From positions 26,993 to 90,992 of the forward strand of contig NW_002475972.1 of assembly GCF_000189635.1 (NCBI RefSeq): DNA of 64,000 nucleotides, written 5' to 3'. Below, piece by piece: positions 12,331-26,700 of this stretch; within the stretch, counting starts at the first letter, position 1; every line of letters starts with the position of its first letter. A program made the position numbers and the translations under genes. Source of the DNA: Tetrahymena thermophila SB210 (lineage: Eukaryota; Ciliophora; Oligohymenophorea; Hymenostomatida; Tetrahymenidae). A model generated the notes under the pieces. It ran no database searches and had not been told where the DNA came from. It was given only the letters and a program-made list of their open reading frames with translations.

Positions 12331-15300
12331 TCAAAAATTTAAAGATTTCTATTTATCTATCTTGTTTTCAAATTCTAAAGTATTTAACAGTATATTTAAA
12401 TTTTCTTGATTTTGAGCATAGTTTTAAGGTGTTATTAAATCTATATTACTAGCTGTTTATTCTTTTGATTAGAATAAAAATAAATAAATAATTTGAAAAA
12501 AAGAAAATAAAATTACATTATAAATTATTGAAAGTTCTCCTCATTTATTGAGATTTGTAGCTTATTTATTTTAAATAATTTAAATTATTGTCTATCTCTG
12601 ATTTACTGCTAGAAGTCAAAAAATTCAAATTAGAATTTCTCATCCTTTCTAGCTCTTTTCTCTCTGAAGGGATAGCTATAAATTAGCTTTCTAGATTAAA
12701 CTACACCAACAATTACTCTTCATTGTAAAAATTATAGTTTTTTAAGAATTTGAGAAGAATTTTAAATTTCATTTGAACTGATTTTAATTTAATCAAGGAT
12801 CTTATTTTTTAGTTGCTAATTATCTAAACATTAGTGAATTTATTAGGGTATTTTAATTTTAATTTAAAGAGTAAATTCTAAACTAAATTATTATCAGTCT
12901 TGTTTGCTTTTATTTATATATTTACCATTCCAAATATCAATTGTAAGAAGAGCTATAAGTTTGGTAGTACAATAATTAAAACAGTGATGACTTAAAAAAC
13001 TGTTTATTGGATTTATTAAGAAGATATCTACTATATGTAAAGCAAATTCAAAGCTAATATGCAGAGTAAATTAGAAAAATGCTGTAAATCATTATAATTT
13101 TATAAAGTGTAAGGCTTTGATTTTCCAACTAAAAAGATATTAAGAGACATTATAATATTCATTAATAAAACCTTTATTCAAAAATAGATTAAGTTTTTTT
13201 TAAAATTGAAATGAATTTTTACTTAAATCAAATTGTTTTCTTTGAGCAAAATAAAAATTATGATTAGTGATGCTTTGTAGATGATCTTATAGAACTCCCA
13301 ATAGTACATTTTATCTCTTAATCCTGCAAAAATATATGAATATTATACTTTAATAAAAAAAGATTTCTTTCCTTTTCTTACAAGATACACACTAACAAAT
13401 AAAATAATAGGTATAATAATTCCATAGATGATCAACAGAGGTAAGCAAAATATAAATATATATGGTAAATGATATTTTGGATCATAGCATTAGATATTAT
13501 AGTCCAAATCCATATACTTTTAATCTCCTATCTAAACACAGTTCATTGACTTACTTAGCATAGTAATAATTGAAACAAAATAATAAAAGTAAATAAAAAT
13601 TAAAGCAGCTCTGGCATGCCTTATAAATAAATTTTATTTGAACTTTAAAGAAATATAGCCTATTATAAAATATAAAATGATTATTAAAATAGGTTGCAAT
13701 AAAGACCAAAGCAATTAATAGAACCACAAAGGTTGTAAACTAGGGTCCTTTGCATAAAGGCAGTCTATAGATTTACTGATAGCTCCTAATGGATTACCTG
13801 ATATTTAAACAGGCACTGTAATAGCCATAAAATTGTTAAATAAGCTATAAACCAAAGAAATAATTTGCAAATGATCATTTAGAATCTTTGAAAATATTTT
13901 TTGTCTATCTGATTTATCTAAAATATAATTTTAAATTAATTTAAGTTTATTTAAAAAAATACTTGATTACATGTGTTGCTTAAAAAAAGAATCCCTGACT
14001 TTTTAACATAATGACCTAAAAGTTTAACATATAATTGTTTTTATAGGCTTCTAACCATAAAAAAAATATAAGCCATGACTACAAAGAACTTTAGTAAATT
14101 ATTGAAAAAAATTAGCATAATATTATCTGAGCATTTGTAGCATTATTTTGATGTGATATATTCTGCATAAGAATCATCCCAAATTTTACCATAAATATCA
14201 CAAGATCCACATATTATACCTATATATCCTCTTTTACAATTGAACTTTTTATTTTAAAATTAAATTTTTATAAATTAATGAAATTTTAAAATTAATAAAT
14301 TAATATTTATTTCTAATAATAGTGATTTAAATCAAATAAGGTATTTTTATTTTATTTAAATCATTGAAAAGTCTCTCTTTTTAATTGTGCTATATTTTAT
14401 CTGAAATAAATTCTTATTTTCCCTATGACACCACGTAGGGTACAAGGAGCGCATCTTAATAGCGGATACAAAAATAGATATCACAAATTATTTTAAATTT
14501 GAAAAAAAATTAATTTATAATCTTACTTTTGATTAATTGCTTTCAGGTTAACAGACGTCAGGATTGTCTTTACAATAAATAATCTCATCAGTAAATTCAT
14601 TACTTCTCCAGTAACCGTTTTTCAATTAAATTTTTGAACCTTAGCAATATTCAGCAGAGTCTGGACATTTTTTGCACTCACCATCAAGAATATCTAATGA
14701 GTATTTTCCCTCTGGACAAGACTCACAAATAATAGAATTACTAAATTATTTTTGAATATACCCTATTTTACATTGATCGAAATTAAGTATAACTTAAAGA
14801 TCTAACTAACCTTAATTAAATTAGATATTATTATTAGAATCAACTAATTGTGGAAACACATTTGATCTTATTTTCATAATCATTGTACTTTGTGGCTTAT
14901 ACATAGGCTTTACTGTTAAATAAAAACCTCCATTTTAATAATTGCTTGATTTTAAATTTCCTACACATTGCATTTATATATTTAATTAATCACATGTAAT
15001 TTCTAAATTAATCTATCTAATTATTAGTAGGATATCATCACTCAAGCTAATTTGGTTTTAAGTTGATGGAATATAAACAGGAGTTCCTTCTTCATCAAGA
15101 ATCTGTATTTTTTCAAAAATTATTTAATCACCGCTTTAAATTCCTTCTACTTCAAGTTAGTTATTTTTGGAATTTATAATATGTGAACTTTAAATAGAAA
15201 TATCTTTTTGAGAAATAAAAATTTTTCTTAAAGTTGAACCCAAATTTTTACCATAGATTTTCGCATAATTATTTTAAATAGTATTATTTTACTTAATACC

Positions 15301-18300
15301 TTTCTATAATAATAATACAAAGTCAGGAACTATTGATTGATAATATATTCCACCTCCAATTTGAGCTTTATTAGATTCTATTTGGGAATTCTTTAATATT
15401 AAATTAACTTTGGATAGGTTTATAGCTCCTCCAGTAGATAAAATGGCTTAATTTAGGACAAAAGCAGAAAAGTTAATATCCAAAGTACCCAAATATTATG
15501 CATTTATAAAATTGATTGCTCCTCCATTTTTTTAAAGACATTAGTTAGAAATAAAATGTGAGTATTATATATCAACCTTTTATGTCTCTGTTAGTTATAA
15601 AACACCTCCATATCCATCTGAGTTTATATTATCTTAAAATATACATTCAGTTAATGTAATATTGTAGCATTAATTAACTTGTATAAATGATGAAAATGTG
15701 TTTTAATTTAATTTGTTAAGCTTAAGAGTTAAATTATCTAATATAACTTAATCTAAATTATTTAATAAAATTAAAGGAGCTTCCAAATTAATTTTATTAT
15801 TAATAAAAGAAGATTTAAGCAGCTTTGCCTCCCGTTAGTACAGTAACTAGCTATTTTAAAGTTGCTATTCATTTACTTATAAGAATGATATAAAGTTATC
15901 AAAAAATTAAGAATTTTAAATATTGAAACTTGTAATGTTAATAAAATTTATTGCAAATTGATGCTTGTTATTGTTTGATAAAGGTTATATATTATCCATA
16001 AATATTTCATTTATCTATAATACTTGAGCAGCCATATCAATAATATTAAAATCTGTAAACACAGAGCTGACAGTAAAATTTTTAACTTAAATCGAATCAA
16101 CTTGTAAAAATATTTAAGTTTAGTTAGAATTAATTATAGTTATGTCTTTTATCAATAAAGTCTAGCAAATAAATGATACTGGATTAATTTCTAAGTTTTA
16201 CAAGCTTATCAAATTAAGTGAGTTACTATTTTTAACTTAAATTTCTTAAAAACTTGTATAAGATGAAAATAATGCATTAAAAATTGTAGAAAACTGTAAA
16301 TTAACGATTTAAATATTTGTAATATTAGTGTTTTAGATTTATTAGAAATTAAAGAGTTAAATATCCTATGATTAAGTAATATTAACATCAGACACTTCCA
16401 GATAATAAGAATTATTTAAGTAAAATATTCGCAAGTTAGAAGAACTATACACATTAATACTATTGATAGTTATATTTGTATTATTAACCGCGCTAAAAAT
16501 ACTTTGAAGATTTTGGTTTAATTTCATAGATTATTTGATATTAATGTTAGAAAGATAAACATTCTTAATTTGAATTATTGTGTTATTAATCAGATTGAAT
16601 AAAGTATTTTAAAGTGTACTTAAGTTGCTTATATTAAGTTTTTCTATAACAACTTATTTGCAATTTTAGATAATTAATTGCCCAAAACTTTAGCTTTCTT
16701 GTTCAAATAAATTTATGCTAGTAAAATAAACTTTTTCAAAATTTTACAAAATCAGTGAATTTTAAATATTTAAAGTAATATCTGACATTTAAAATACTTT
16801 CATGAAATTATTTTAATTTAAATTTATCAAACCTAAGCTTAAGGACATTTATTTAATCTAAAAATTTACAATTTGTTTTGCATAAGGAATGTTGTCTTAC
16901 CAACATATATTACTATTTTAAGAAGTTGACTAATTAATCAAAGATAATTATTAACTAACCTAAATTTCGTTAAATAATTATTGAGATAATGATCTAATAC
17001 ATTATTAATCAAGATATACTATCTCTATCAATTGAAGAGTTGTATCAATATTAAAATTTTATAAATTTGGTAAAATTTAGTAAAGTGTTTCTTATGTACG
17101 AATGTTCTCTTCAGCTCGATTTTATTGCTCTATACTAAGACTACATTTATCGTTAGGAGACAATGGAATTACTATTCTTTCTATATCAGAATATGAAGAC
17201 AAGATAATAAGCAAACTATATTACCCTTCTTAGCTTTTTATGAGTTACAAAACCTAGATTTGATAATATTTCTTATTTTTTTAAAAGAGAACTTTATAAT
17301 CAGAGTTATATTACAATTATATTAAGTAAATTTATTCTTTTTATACTACTATGAAATAATTATTAAAATTGACACTAACCATATTTATTGCTTCTTGTAT
17401 ACCATAATTTATAACAGGAAATTATTATTAAAAGCTCAAACCATTATAGATTATTATATCTGTTGGGCACACAGAATATATGAAATTAATGTCAAAAGTT
17501 ATTATTGCTTGCTTCAAGCATGGATTTAACAAAGAACTTATAAAATTCAAATTCCAATCATAAATATTTGTGACACCTTTATTTAAGACAGAATATATTA
17601 TTTTTCTAAAAGGATCATTCACAATATTTGTTATAGTAGTTTTTTGAAGTAATAATTGTTAAAATAAATTTGTACTCACATTTAAAATTTAGATAATAGT
17701 GTTTTAAGAATCTGATGAAATGATACACACTAAAGAAGTAATTTAGTTAGATTCAATATAATCATTAGTATTATATCTGTCTTCATATTCAAAAGGGATC
17801 TTCCACCAATTATTTTGATAATTCTTTATATCTTTCGATTAAAGCTTAAATATGAACTAAAATACACTAGTATTTTAAAGATTAATTTTATTTATTTTTT
17901 TTGTTAAAATATTGAAGGTATTAATTATATTTGTAGAAGGAAGAACTATAAAATCACCAATTATTAAGGCTTAAGAGAAGTCACTCTATGGAAGATTAGC
18001 AAAATTAACTTCATTAATTTGGTCAGCTAAAAGGTTTAATTAGTTTAATTATAAATTTTGCTAGTAAAGAAGGAGAATTTGCTACCTAGGTTTATCATAA
18101 AAATAGTTATCTGGATTTTAAGATAATTGTATCTTTTAAATTAAATACAGTTTTTCATTTAATAAATCTACTTCGATTAAATGAAGGTTATCAAACAGTA
18201 TATAAATAATTTATTTTGTGCTTATTTGTATTAATTCAGTAAAATAGGGATGAATATTGTATTAATCTTGCAATAACATTAAATAATCTACTAGCACTGC

Positions 18301-21300
18301 TTATTTAAACAAGTTAATAGAATAATTTGCTAAACTATAATAAACTTAATATTAATCGTTGAATACTATGTTTTATATGTTTTGGTACTAAGCTAAATTA
18401 GTTTCAGAAGCATAGAGAACTTCAGCCAAATCAAAAGAAATCAGTGCAGTTTAAGTAAGTACATTTAATAAATTAAATTAAGTGTTTAGATATATATTCT
18501 ATATAGGAGTTTATTCTTATTATTGCAGGGAAAAACTTTCAATAAATTACATTTGAGGATATTAATACATGTGAATAAACTTATCTGAGTATACAAAAAT
18601 GATATTTTTTTTCTCATCCATTATGATTCCTTTTGTTTGATATACTTAATTTTAAAAAAGAGTCACTTTGTTTGTTAAGCAATTGCATAAATAAATTATT
18701 GGAGTATTATCAATAACAATTAAGTTTTGATTTTTTTTAAAATAGTATGCTGAGTAATTGTCAAATTTGCTAGTAGTTTTATATAAAAAGAAGGTGTTAT
18801 TAGTAAAAGCATTAATAATAATTATCTATTTTTTTGATCCATTAAGTATAATATAAATGTCTTTATCTAAGTCATAGTAAGCCTATGTTAATTCGTATTA
18901 GCAAGTATCTTAGTAATTTATTGGTTAGTTCTATTCTTTTTTAATTATATGTATTTAATTTTCCAAATTATAAATAGCAAACAATTAATCTTTCACTTTA
19001 ACTATTGGATTACAACATAATTCCACACCATAATATTGAAGTAAAAACTATTAATATAATTAAAATTAAAATATAACTATTAAAATGAAAAATATTTAAC
19101 TTGATTAATGATTATATTGTTGTTTTTAAAAGATTTTATGAAATTTCTAATATTTTAATTTATGAAAAAATACTTACTTAATCTTTTAATAGTTATCCGC
19201 TTGTAGAGTCAAAGACTTAGAAGCAAGGTTTGCTCAAAATTATTAATTTTTCATCACAATCTAATTCAAATAATACATCACTCATATCTAAAAAAGACAG
19301 ACATTATAATGAATTCAAATTTATTTAAATTTAACTTAAATCTAATATCTATTAATAAATAAATTAAAGTTTATTAAGAATTAGAATTTGATTAAAAATT
19401 TTACGTTTATAGAGTAAATGATATTTTAGCTGGTTAATGTAACTATAATATTTTACTACTAGCATACTCTATACTTCATTATTTTAGAATCTAAAATGCA
19501 TATTTGCTTATCTTAAGTGTTTGAAAAAGCAGAAAATAAATACAGTGAATTATTTTTTACATAAATGAATTGTAGAGAAATCCAATTTAAAACATAAACA
19601 CTAAGGTCTGGCAAAAGTAAGAAATTTATATTTATAACTATGTAAATATCTGTAGAATTATAAACAGTAATTTAGTTAAAGCTCTTATCATAAATCGCAA
19701 TCCAATTTTAATCATTATGAAATTATTAAGCAAGAAATATCTAACTCTATGGATTTAAATTTAAAATATGGTAAGGATTATTAAACAAATTTGTATGCCA
19801 ATAGAAGTCGTTTTATGATTAGAAGAAGTGAACTTAAGAATCACCCAATTAAGTTTACCCAATATATATATTATCTTCTTATTTAGTTTTAATTATTATC
19901 ATATTTTAACTATCTATGATATTTTCTGATTTCTTATAGTATTGTGTATCATCTAAACGATAATAATTAATTATTTAATCAATTGGTTACGTGTTTTAAG
20001 ATGTACTTGTTGTTGTTAAATTTAGTAATTGTTTTGTAAGGAGATCAAGTTTATAAAAATAGTCAAATTCACTAAAGTACATTTATTTATCGTCGTAGAA
20101 AAAATTTGTTATGAAGAATCCAGATAGAATTTTACCAAGATATTATAGGTCAAATGTGTAAGCTGAAATATTATTAAATCCAATAACAAATATCTCTTTA
20201 GTGATTTATGAAGTCAAGAAAAAGCTTGTATAAAAATTTCCTAGATTAACTAATTAGTATTCAAGTGTTCTCTTGCTTATTGAAAATGGTTAAAATGAAA
20301 AATCAATTGTCTGTAAATAAATAAGATCTCCATCAAAAATTACAGGCAGTCTTTTATCTTTGTCAATAAGCATAAAATCTGCAAAATGTTAAGAAGGAGA
20401 AAAACTAAAAATCTAATTTAAATTAGCTGAAACTAAATCTAATTAATAAAGTGACTAATCCTGAAAGTTGAGAATCACTAAAAAACTATCCTGTACAACA
20501 ATGAAACTACCCTAGATGTTTGTTAAATTAGCAAATATTCTTTAGTTAGCTAAGTCTACTAATAAGAATATTTCTTATATTATTAAAAGTTTTTTGGATT
20601 AAATGTAACATACATTAGACCTTTCAAAGTAGCTATTTAAATTATAATTCAAAATAAGCTTTTGATTTGAAATATCAACAATGTATTCTTATAAAACTCC
20701 AAATTCAACTGAAAATGATGTTATTAAATATTAATTATCAATTATACGATTAATTATTTGTTGTAGGCCTTATATTTAAAAAGATTGTTAAATAGTTGTT
20801 AAAATTCTTGGGTTTTTTTAGAGATTATTAAGTTAATAAATTATATTTTGCTTGCTTATAAGAACCTACTAAAGAAAATAGCTATTATTTATAGAAAAAA
20901 ATGAGGGCTTTTAACTTGCTTAATTTATATTTAGGATTAGTTAATTCTGAGATATAATCTTGAATTGGTACTAAACTGAATTCATTATTTATTTGTAAAG
21001 CTCAATATTTTAGCTTAAAAATTAATACGGATTAAGAAATTCGAATTAGAAATCGTCATTAATTAAATTGTATTTAATTCTTATGCAATTATTGTAAATT
21101 CCAAACTATTAAGGATCTAAAATGTATTGGCTTAATATTATCTATACTTCATCTTACGATGTCATAAAACCAATTATTTAATATTTTAGGAATTTCTTGT
21201 TTATTTGTTTAAAATCGATGCTAATTTTTGTTTGTGTATTTTAGTACTAATGGAATGTGTCAGTTAAATTTGCAAATACATAAGAATTCTAGTTTTCTAG

Positions 21301-22770
21301 TAAAATAAAAAAGCTGTTTAAAATATTATTATTGCTTGCTGTCATAAAAAAAAAATTATCAGTAGAGATTACCTAATTTATCAAAACTCCATCATAATTG
21401 TCATTAAATTATATTAAGATTAAATTTTGGCTTGTCTAATCATATTATACTACCAAATTAAGAGATTAGCAAGAAAATATGTAATTAGAAAAATAGTCTA
21501 TTTATAAAATTAGTGTCTAGTCTTTAAGTTCTCCATCTTATTGAAATGTTAATTTATAGAACATATTAGAATTGCTAACATATAGAAGTGTGGAAGATAT
21601 AATATAGTTTTATTTTTACAACAGTATTTTATCAGGAATTACACTAAAACATTATTTTGACAATTTAAGTGATATAGAAAAGTCTTATTAAAGTGTTCCT
21701 ACCTAATATGAATAAAAAAAATCATTAAATTGAATAAGTTTATGAACAAATTAAATAATTACAAATAGTTAATTAACATCTCTAGACTGAATATAATATC
21801 TATTTAATACTTTTAATAAAGTATAATAGCTGATCTATAGTTAAATACTATTAATTTTTTTGTTTAATATGTCATACCATATTAAAGAGGATGCTTAACT
21901 ATTTGCCATGAAAACGAGTTTATAATCATCATCTACATAAAAAATTGTAAGCTATTATTCCAAATTCTATTCATCAAATTCTATTTGTAGAGTCTCGAAA
22001 TTCATAACATTAAACCTTTATCCCTGAAGGTATCCACCATAAACTCCTGATAAAAAATACTATATTTAGGTCTCATCTTATCTTCGAAAGAATCCAAACG
22101 TGTTTATCTCTTGTAAAGTTTATTTAGTTATTATATTCCAGTTTTGATCCACAATAGCGAAGCTGCAAGATCCGCCACTTATAATTATGTATTGATTATC
22201 TTTAATTATTCCAATATCATTTACAAATGTTTACATAACAGAACTAGACAATTACTGAATTTATGGACATTGCTAAGTTTATTCACAAATTTAGTTACTA
22301 TAATTCTAAAAATAAGATGATAGACAGGTATTCGTGCATTTTCTACTTTCGAAAGGTGGGTTAAGAAATTATAAATCAGATTCGCAAATCCCTTTTTTAG
22401 TATTACACTGATTATTATTTTTATCAAGCACTAAATTCTCATCACACAACAGACAAATTTATTAAGAGGTACATTAAACGCATCCATTGACCTTACATTT
22501 AATGCATTTTTTGCCTTCGCTGTCAATAACTTCATTTTTTTAACATTAATTTTTACAAGTAGATATATCATCATAAGTCATGTATGAATTTTTTAAGCAA
22601 CTAATGCATGATTACTGGCTTAAATTAAAGCAATTTTCGCATACTGATGAACAACTAAGGCAAGCTTGTGATAGAGCGTCAAATATTTAAGACTTTTAAC
22701 ATGTTTGACCAAAGCAATATTATATGAATATAAGATTCATTATAAATTTTTTTACAAAATGTGATCTCAT
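12331..22770 (-). CDS. P2: second tandem giant membrane protein, 3250 aa, 8 exons
   Basis: Introns: 21703-21762, 19349-19404, 19048-19177, 14245-14526, 13918-13970, 13172-13222, 12462-12516. Exon lengths 1008, 2298, 171, 4521, 274, 695, 655 and 131 sum to 9753 nt, an exact multiple of three. The start ATG AGA TCA CAT gives MRSH...KKFIMNLIFIQYCFGQTC, the same signal-peptide design as P1. Exon 3 reads ILDLSQIQINLNS... to ...SGQLLKDQ before a GTAAGT donor. Exon 6 is one codon shorter than in P1 (KENNLIQ instead of KENNQTIQ) and exon 7 one codon longer. The stretch encoding the beta-helix and second Cys-rich module (about 14550-18600) is nearly identical to P1, whereas 18780-18920 is closer to P4. 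This mosaic suggests gene conversion. The domain plan is otherwise that of P1. Confidence 0.85.
14245..14526 (-). other. Intron 4 of P2 (282 bp)
   Basis: GTAAGATT donor and AAAAAG acceptor, phase 0. It contains a G+C-richer patch at about 14415-14470 (ACCACGTAGGGTAC and GGAGCGCAT on the plus strand). This aligns in position with the CGCG-containing patches in intron 4 of P3 and P5, flanked by a shared AAAAGTCT...AAATAAAT context. Confidence 0.8.
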
Positions 22771-23765
22771 AATTAAATTAATTTGATAAGTAAATTCAAA
22801 ATTCTTTTGCGATTAATTATTCTTGCTAATTAAAAAGTGAATAACTTAAACAAAATCAAAATAATCATTGTGGTGATCTCATAATATTAAAAAATAAATT
22901 TGAACTCTTATGATTTAAAAAGAAAAAAAAATCCTTCTATTTTAAAACTAAATAAAAAAGTTTTGTATTATTTCAACTGAATAGGGAATTAATACTTCCT
23001 TTAAAATAAATAATTAAAGCAAATAATTTTTTAGTTTATTGCTAATAAAAAAGAAGAAAGATCATAAAGCTCAACCTTAGTAATTTAGAAATTTCTTTTA
23101 AAAAGATTTGTTCCAAAATATTTCATTCAATATATTAATCTGAAATTTGTAACAAATATTTTAAATTTACATGAAAATTAAATAATAATTTTTATTAATA
23201 ATTATGAGAATTAAAGAACATGTTTAAATAGATTATTTATCCTGTTTTTATTAAACCTTTTAAATAAATTTACCTTAAAACCTCACTTGAAATGTGCAAA
23301 GTAAACACATTACTTTTATTTTCTTTAATAATGAGAAAACCTCGACAATTACAATATAAAAATAAATAATAATTTTATTAAATATATTATTATGTAAAAA
23401 GAGAATAATTAATTTACATATAATGATAAGCTTTTTTTTTTGGTGATTTCTAAATAAAATTTGTTTTGTATATAATTAAATTTGTTACTGTAAAACCTTT
23501 AGCCTCCTTCTTCCAAGTTCACAAAAAAAGAGAAGCTATGAGAAAAATGTAAACTAAAGAAATAAATTTCAATTACATAAAAAATTTTTTCTCATAAATA
23601 GGAAAAATTATGTTTTTTATTTTAAAATGTACAACTAAAATATAATAAAATTTAGTAGTATTTAATTATGTCTAAAATATACATATTTTAAAAAATATAA
23701 TGATATATAATTAAAAAATATAAATGAATATCAAAATAATTAATATTTAATTCACAATTTATACA
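22771..23765. other. Spacer: promoter of P2 and 3' flank of P3
   Basis: 995 bp of AT-rich DNA without a supported gene. The conserved upstream element lies near 23045-23145. About 23590-23765 matches the 3' flank of P1 (about 790-948), including the TTTAGTAGT and TTATGTCTAAA words. Confidence 0.6.
23045..23145 (-). promoter_or_regulatory. Conserved upstream element of P2
   Basis: AGAAATTTCT at 23087-23096 lies 317 bp before the P2 start. It is followed by TTCCAAAATATTTCATTCAA, essentially the P1 sequence, although the surrounding spacer has diverged much more. Confidence 0.5.
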
Positions 23766-26700
23766 TCAATAATTTAAAGATTTATATTTATCTAATTTGC
23801 TTTCAAACTCTAAAGTTTTTTAAAGTATATTTTAATTTTCTTGATTTTAAGCATAGCTTTAAGGTGTTATTAAATCTATATTGCTAAACATTTATTCTTT
23901 TGATTAGGATATAATTAATTAAATAATTTGAAAAAAAAGAAAATAAATTTACATTATGGATTATTATTAGTTTTCCCTACTTATTCAGATTAGCAGCTTA
24001 TTTATTTTAAATAATTTAAATTATTGTTCACCTCTTCTTATTTTATGCTAGATGTCAAAAAATTCAAATTAGAATTTCTCAATTTTTCTAACTCTTTTCT
24101 CTCTGATGGGATATTTATAAATTAACTTTCTAGATTAAACTACACCAATAGTTACTCTTCATTGTAAAAATTGTAGTTTTTTAAAAATTTGAGAAGAATT
24201 CTAAATTTCCTTTAAACTTCTTTCAACTTAAGTAAAGATCTTATTTTTTAGTTGCTAATTATTTAAACATTAGTGAATTTTTTAGGGTATTTTTATTTTA
24301 ATTTCAAGAGTAAATTCTAAACTAAATTATTATCAGCTTTATTTGCATTTACTTATATATTTATCATTCCAAATATCAATTGTAAGAAGAGATATATGTT
24401 TGGCAATATAATAATTAAAACAGTGATTATTAAAAAAACTGTTTATTGAATTTATTAAGATGATATCTGCTAAATATAAAAGAAATTCAGAGCCAATATG
24501 CAAATCAAATTAGAAAAATGCTGTAAATCATTGTAATTTTATTAAATATAGGGCTTTGCTTTTCCAACTAAAAAGATATTAAGCGACATTATAATGTTCA
24601 TCAAAACCTTTATTCAAAAATAGTTTAAGCTTTTTTTAAAAGTGAAATTAAAATTTACTTAAATTAACTGATTATTTTCTTTGAGCAAAATAAAAATTAT
24701 GATTAGTGATGCTTTGTAGATGATCTTATAGAACTCCCAATAGTACATTTTATCTCTAAATCCTGCAAAAATGTATGAATATTATACTTTAATAAAAAAA
24801 GATTTCTTTCCTTTTCTTACAAGATACACACTAACAAATAAAATAATAGGTATAATCATTCCATAGATGATCAATAGAGGTAAGCAAAATATAAATATAT
24901 AAGGTAAATGATATTTTGGATCATAGCATTTGATATTATAGTCTAAATCCATATACTTTTAATCTCCTATCTAAACACAGTTCATAGACTTACTTAAAAT
25001 AGTAATAATTGAAACAAAATAATAAAAGTAAATAAAAATTAAAGCAGCTCTGGCATGCCTTATAAATAAATTTTATTTGAACTTTAAAAAAATATAGCCT
25101 ATTAAAAAATATAAGGTGATAATTAAAATAGGTTGCAATAAAGACCAAAGCAATTAATAGAACCACAAAGGTTGTAAATTAGGTTTCGTTGTATATAGGC
25201 AGTCTATAGATTTACTGATAGCACCTAATGGATTACCTGTTATTTAAACAGGTACTGAAATTGCCATAAAATTATTAAATAAGCTATAAACCAATGAAAG
25301 AATTTGCAAATGATCATTTAGAATCTTAGAAAATATTTTTTGTCTTTCTGATTTATCTAAAATATAATTTTAAATTAATTTAAATTTATTTAAAAAAATG
25401 ATTAATTACATGTGTTGCTTAAAAAAAGTATCCCTGACTTTTTAACATAATGGCCTAAAAGTTTAATATACAATTACTTTTATAAGCTTCTGACCATAAA
25501 AAAAATATAAGCAATGACTACAAAGAATTTCAGGAAATTATTTAAAAAAATTAGCATAATATTATCTGAGCATTTGTAGCATTATTTTGATGTAATATAT
25601 TCTGCATAAGAATCATCCCAAATTTAACCATAAATATCACAAGATCCACATATTATACCTATATATCCTCTTTCACAATTAAACTTTTTATGATAAAATT
25701 AAATTTTAATAAACAAATGATTATGAAGTATTATTTATCTTATTTATATAATTTAAAATAATTAAAAAAAGATAATTTATTCATAATTATTTTGTAATGC
25801 TAAGTGTGGGCGCGCCATAGCACCAAAAAGCAGATATTAAAAAAAAAAAAAATTATTTATGATATCCTCTAAGTTGGTTTTATATTGTATAAAGGGTTTT
25901 TTCTACCCACTTTTCAACATTATTGTAAATTAAATATGTTTTTAATTTTTATTTTTTTTCTTTTTGAAAATAAAAAAATTTTTTTTAGTTGATCAATAAA
26001 TATTTTTTTCTAATAATTGTAATTTGAATCAAAAAAGGTACGTTTTGCTCTATTAAAATGATTGAAAAAGTCTCATTTTTTAATGTGTTATTTCTTATAT
26101 AAAATAAATAGCCATTTAGATTAAGACGCGCAGTCTTCAAGAATCGTATTTTAATCGTGGGCTCAGAAATATTTATCACAAATTGTTTCAAATTTGAAAA
26201 AAATTAATAATCTTACCTTTGATTGATTGCTTTGAGGCTAACAAACATTAGGATTATAATTACAATAAATAATATCATCTGTAAATTCATTACTTCTCCA
26301 GTAACCGTTTTTCAACTAAATCTTTGAACCTGAACAATACACAGCAGAGTCTGGACACTTTTTGCACTCACCATCAAGAATATCTAATGAGTATTTTCCC
26401 TCTGGACAAGACTCACAAATAATAGAATTACTAAATTATTTTTGAATTTACCCTATCCTACATTAATCAAAATTAAGTAAAACTTAAAGATCTAACTAAC
26501 CTTAATTAATTTAGATATTATTATTAGAATCAACTAATTGTGGAAACACATTTGATCTTATTTTCATACTCATAGTACTGAGTGGCTTATACATAGGCTA
26601 TACTGTTAAATAAAAACCTCCATTTTAATAATCGCTTGATTTTAAATTTCCTACACATTGTACTTCAATATTTAATTAATCACATGTAATTTCTATATTG

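Noticed and set aside
17428-17622. Standard-code frames at 17428-17622, 29118-29312, 40401-40595 and 52292-52486 as separate small genes
   Set aside because: They are in-frame pieces of exon 4 of P2-P5 that merely lack TAA/TAG for 64 codons; they are not independent genes.
25985-26191. 68-codon standard-code frame as a small gene
   Set aside because: It lies within intron 4 of P3, begins with TTG rather than ATG, and is interrupted by TGA or frame slips in P2 and P5. Kept only as a finding.
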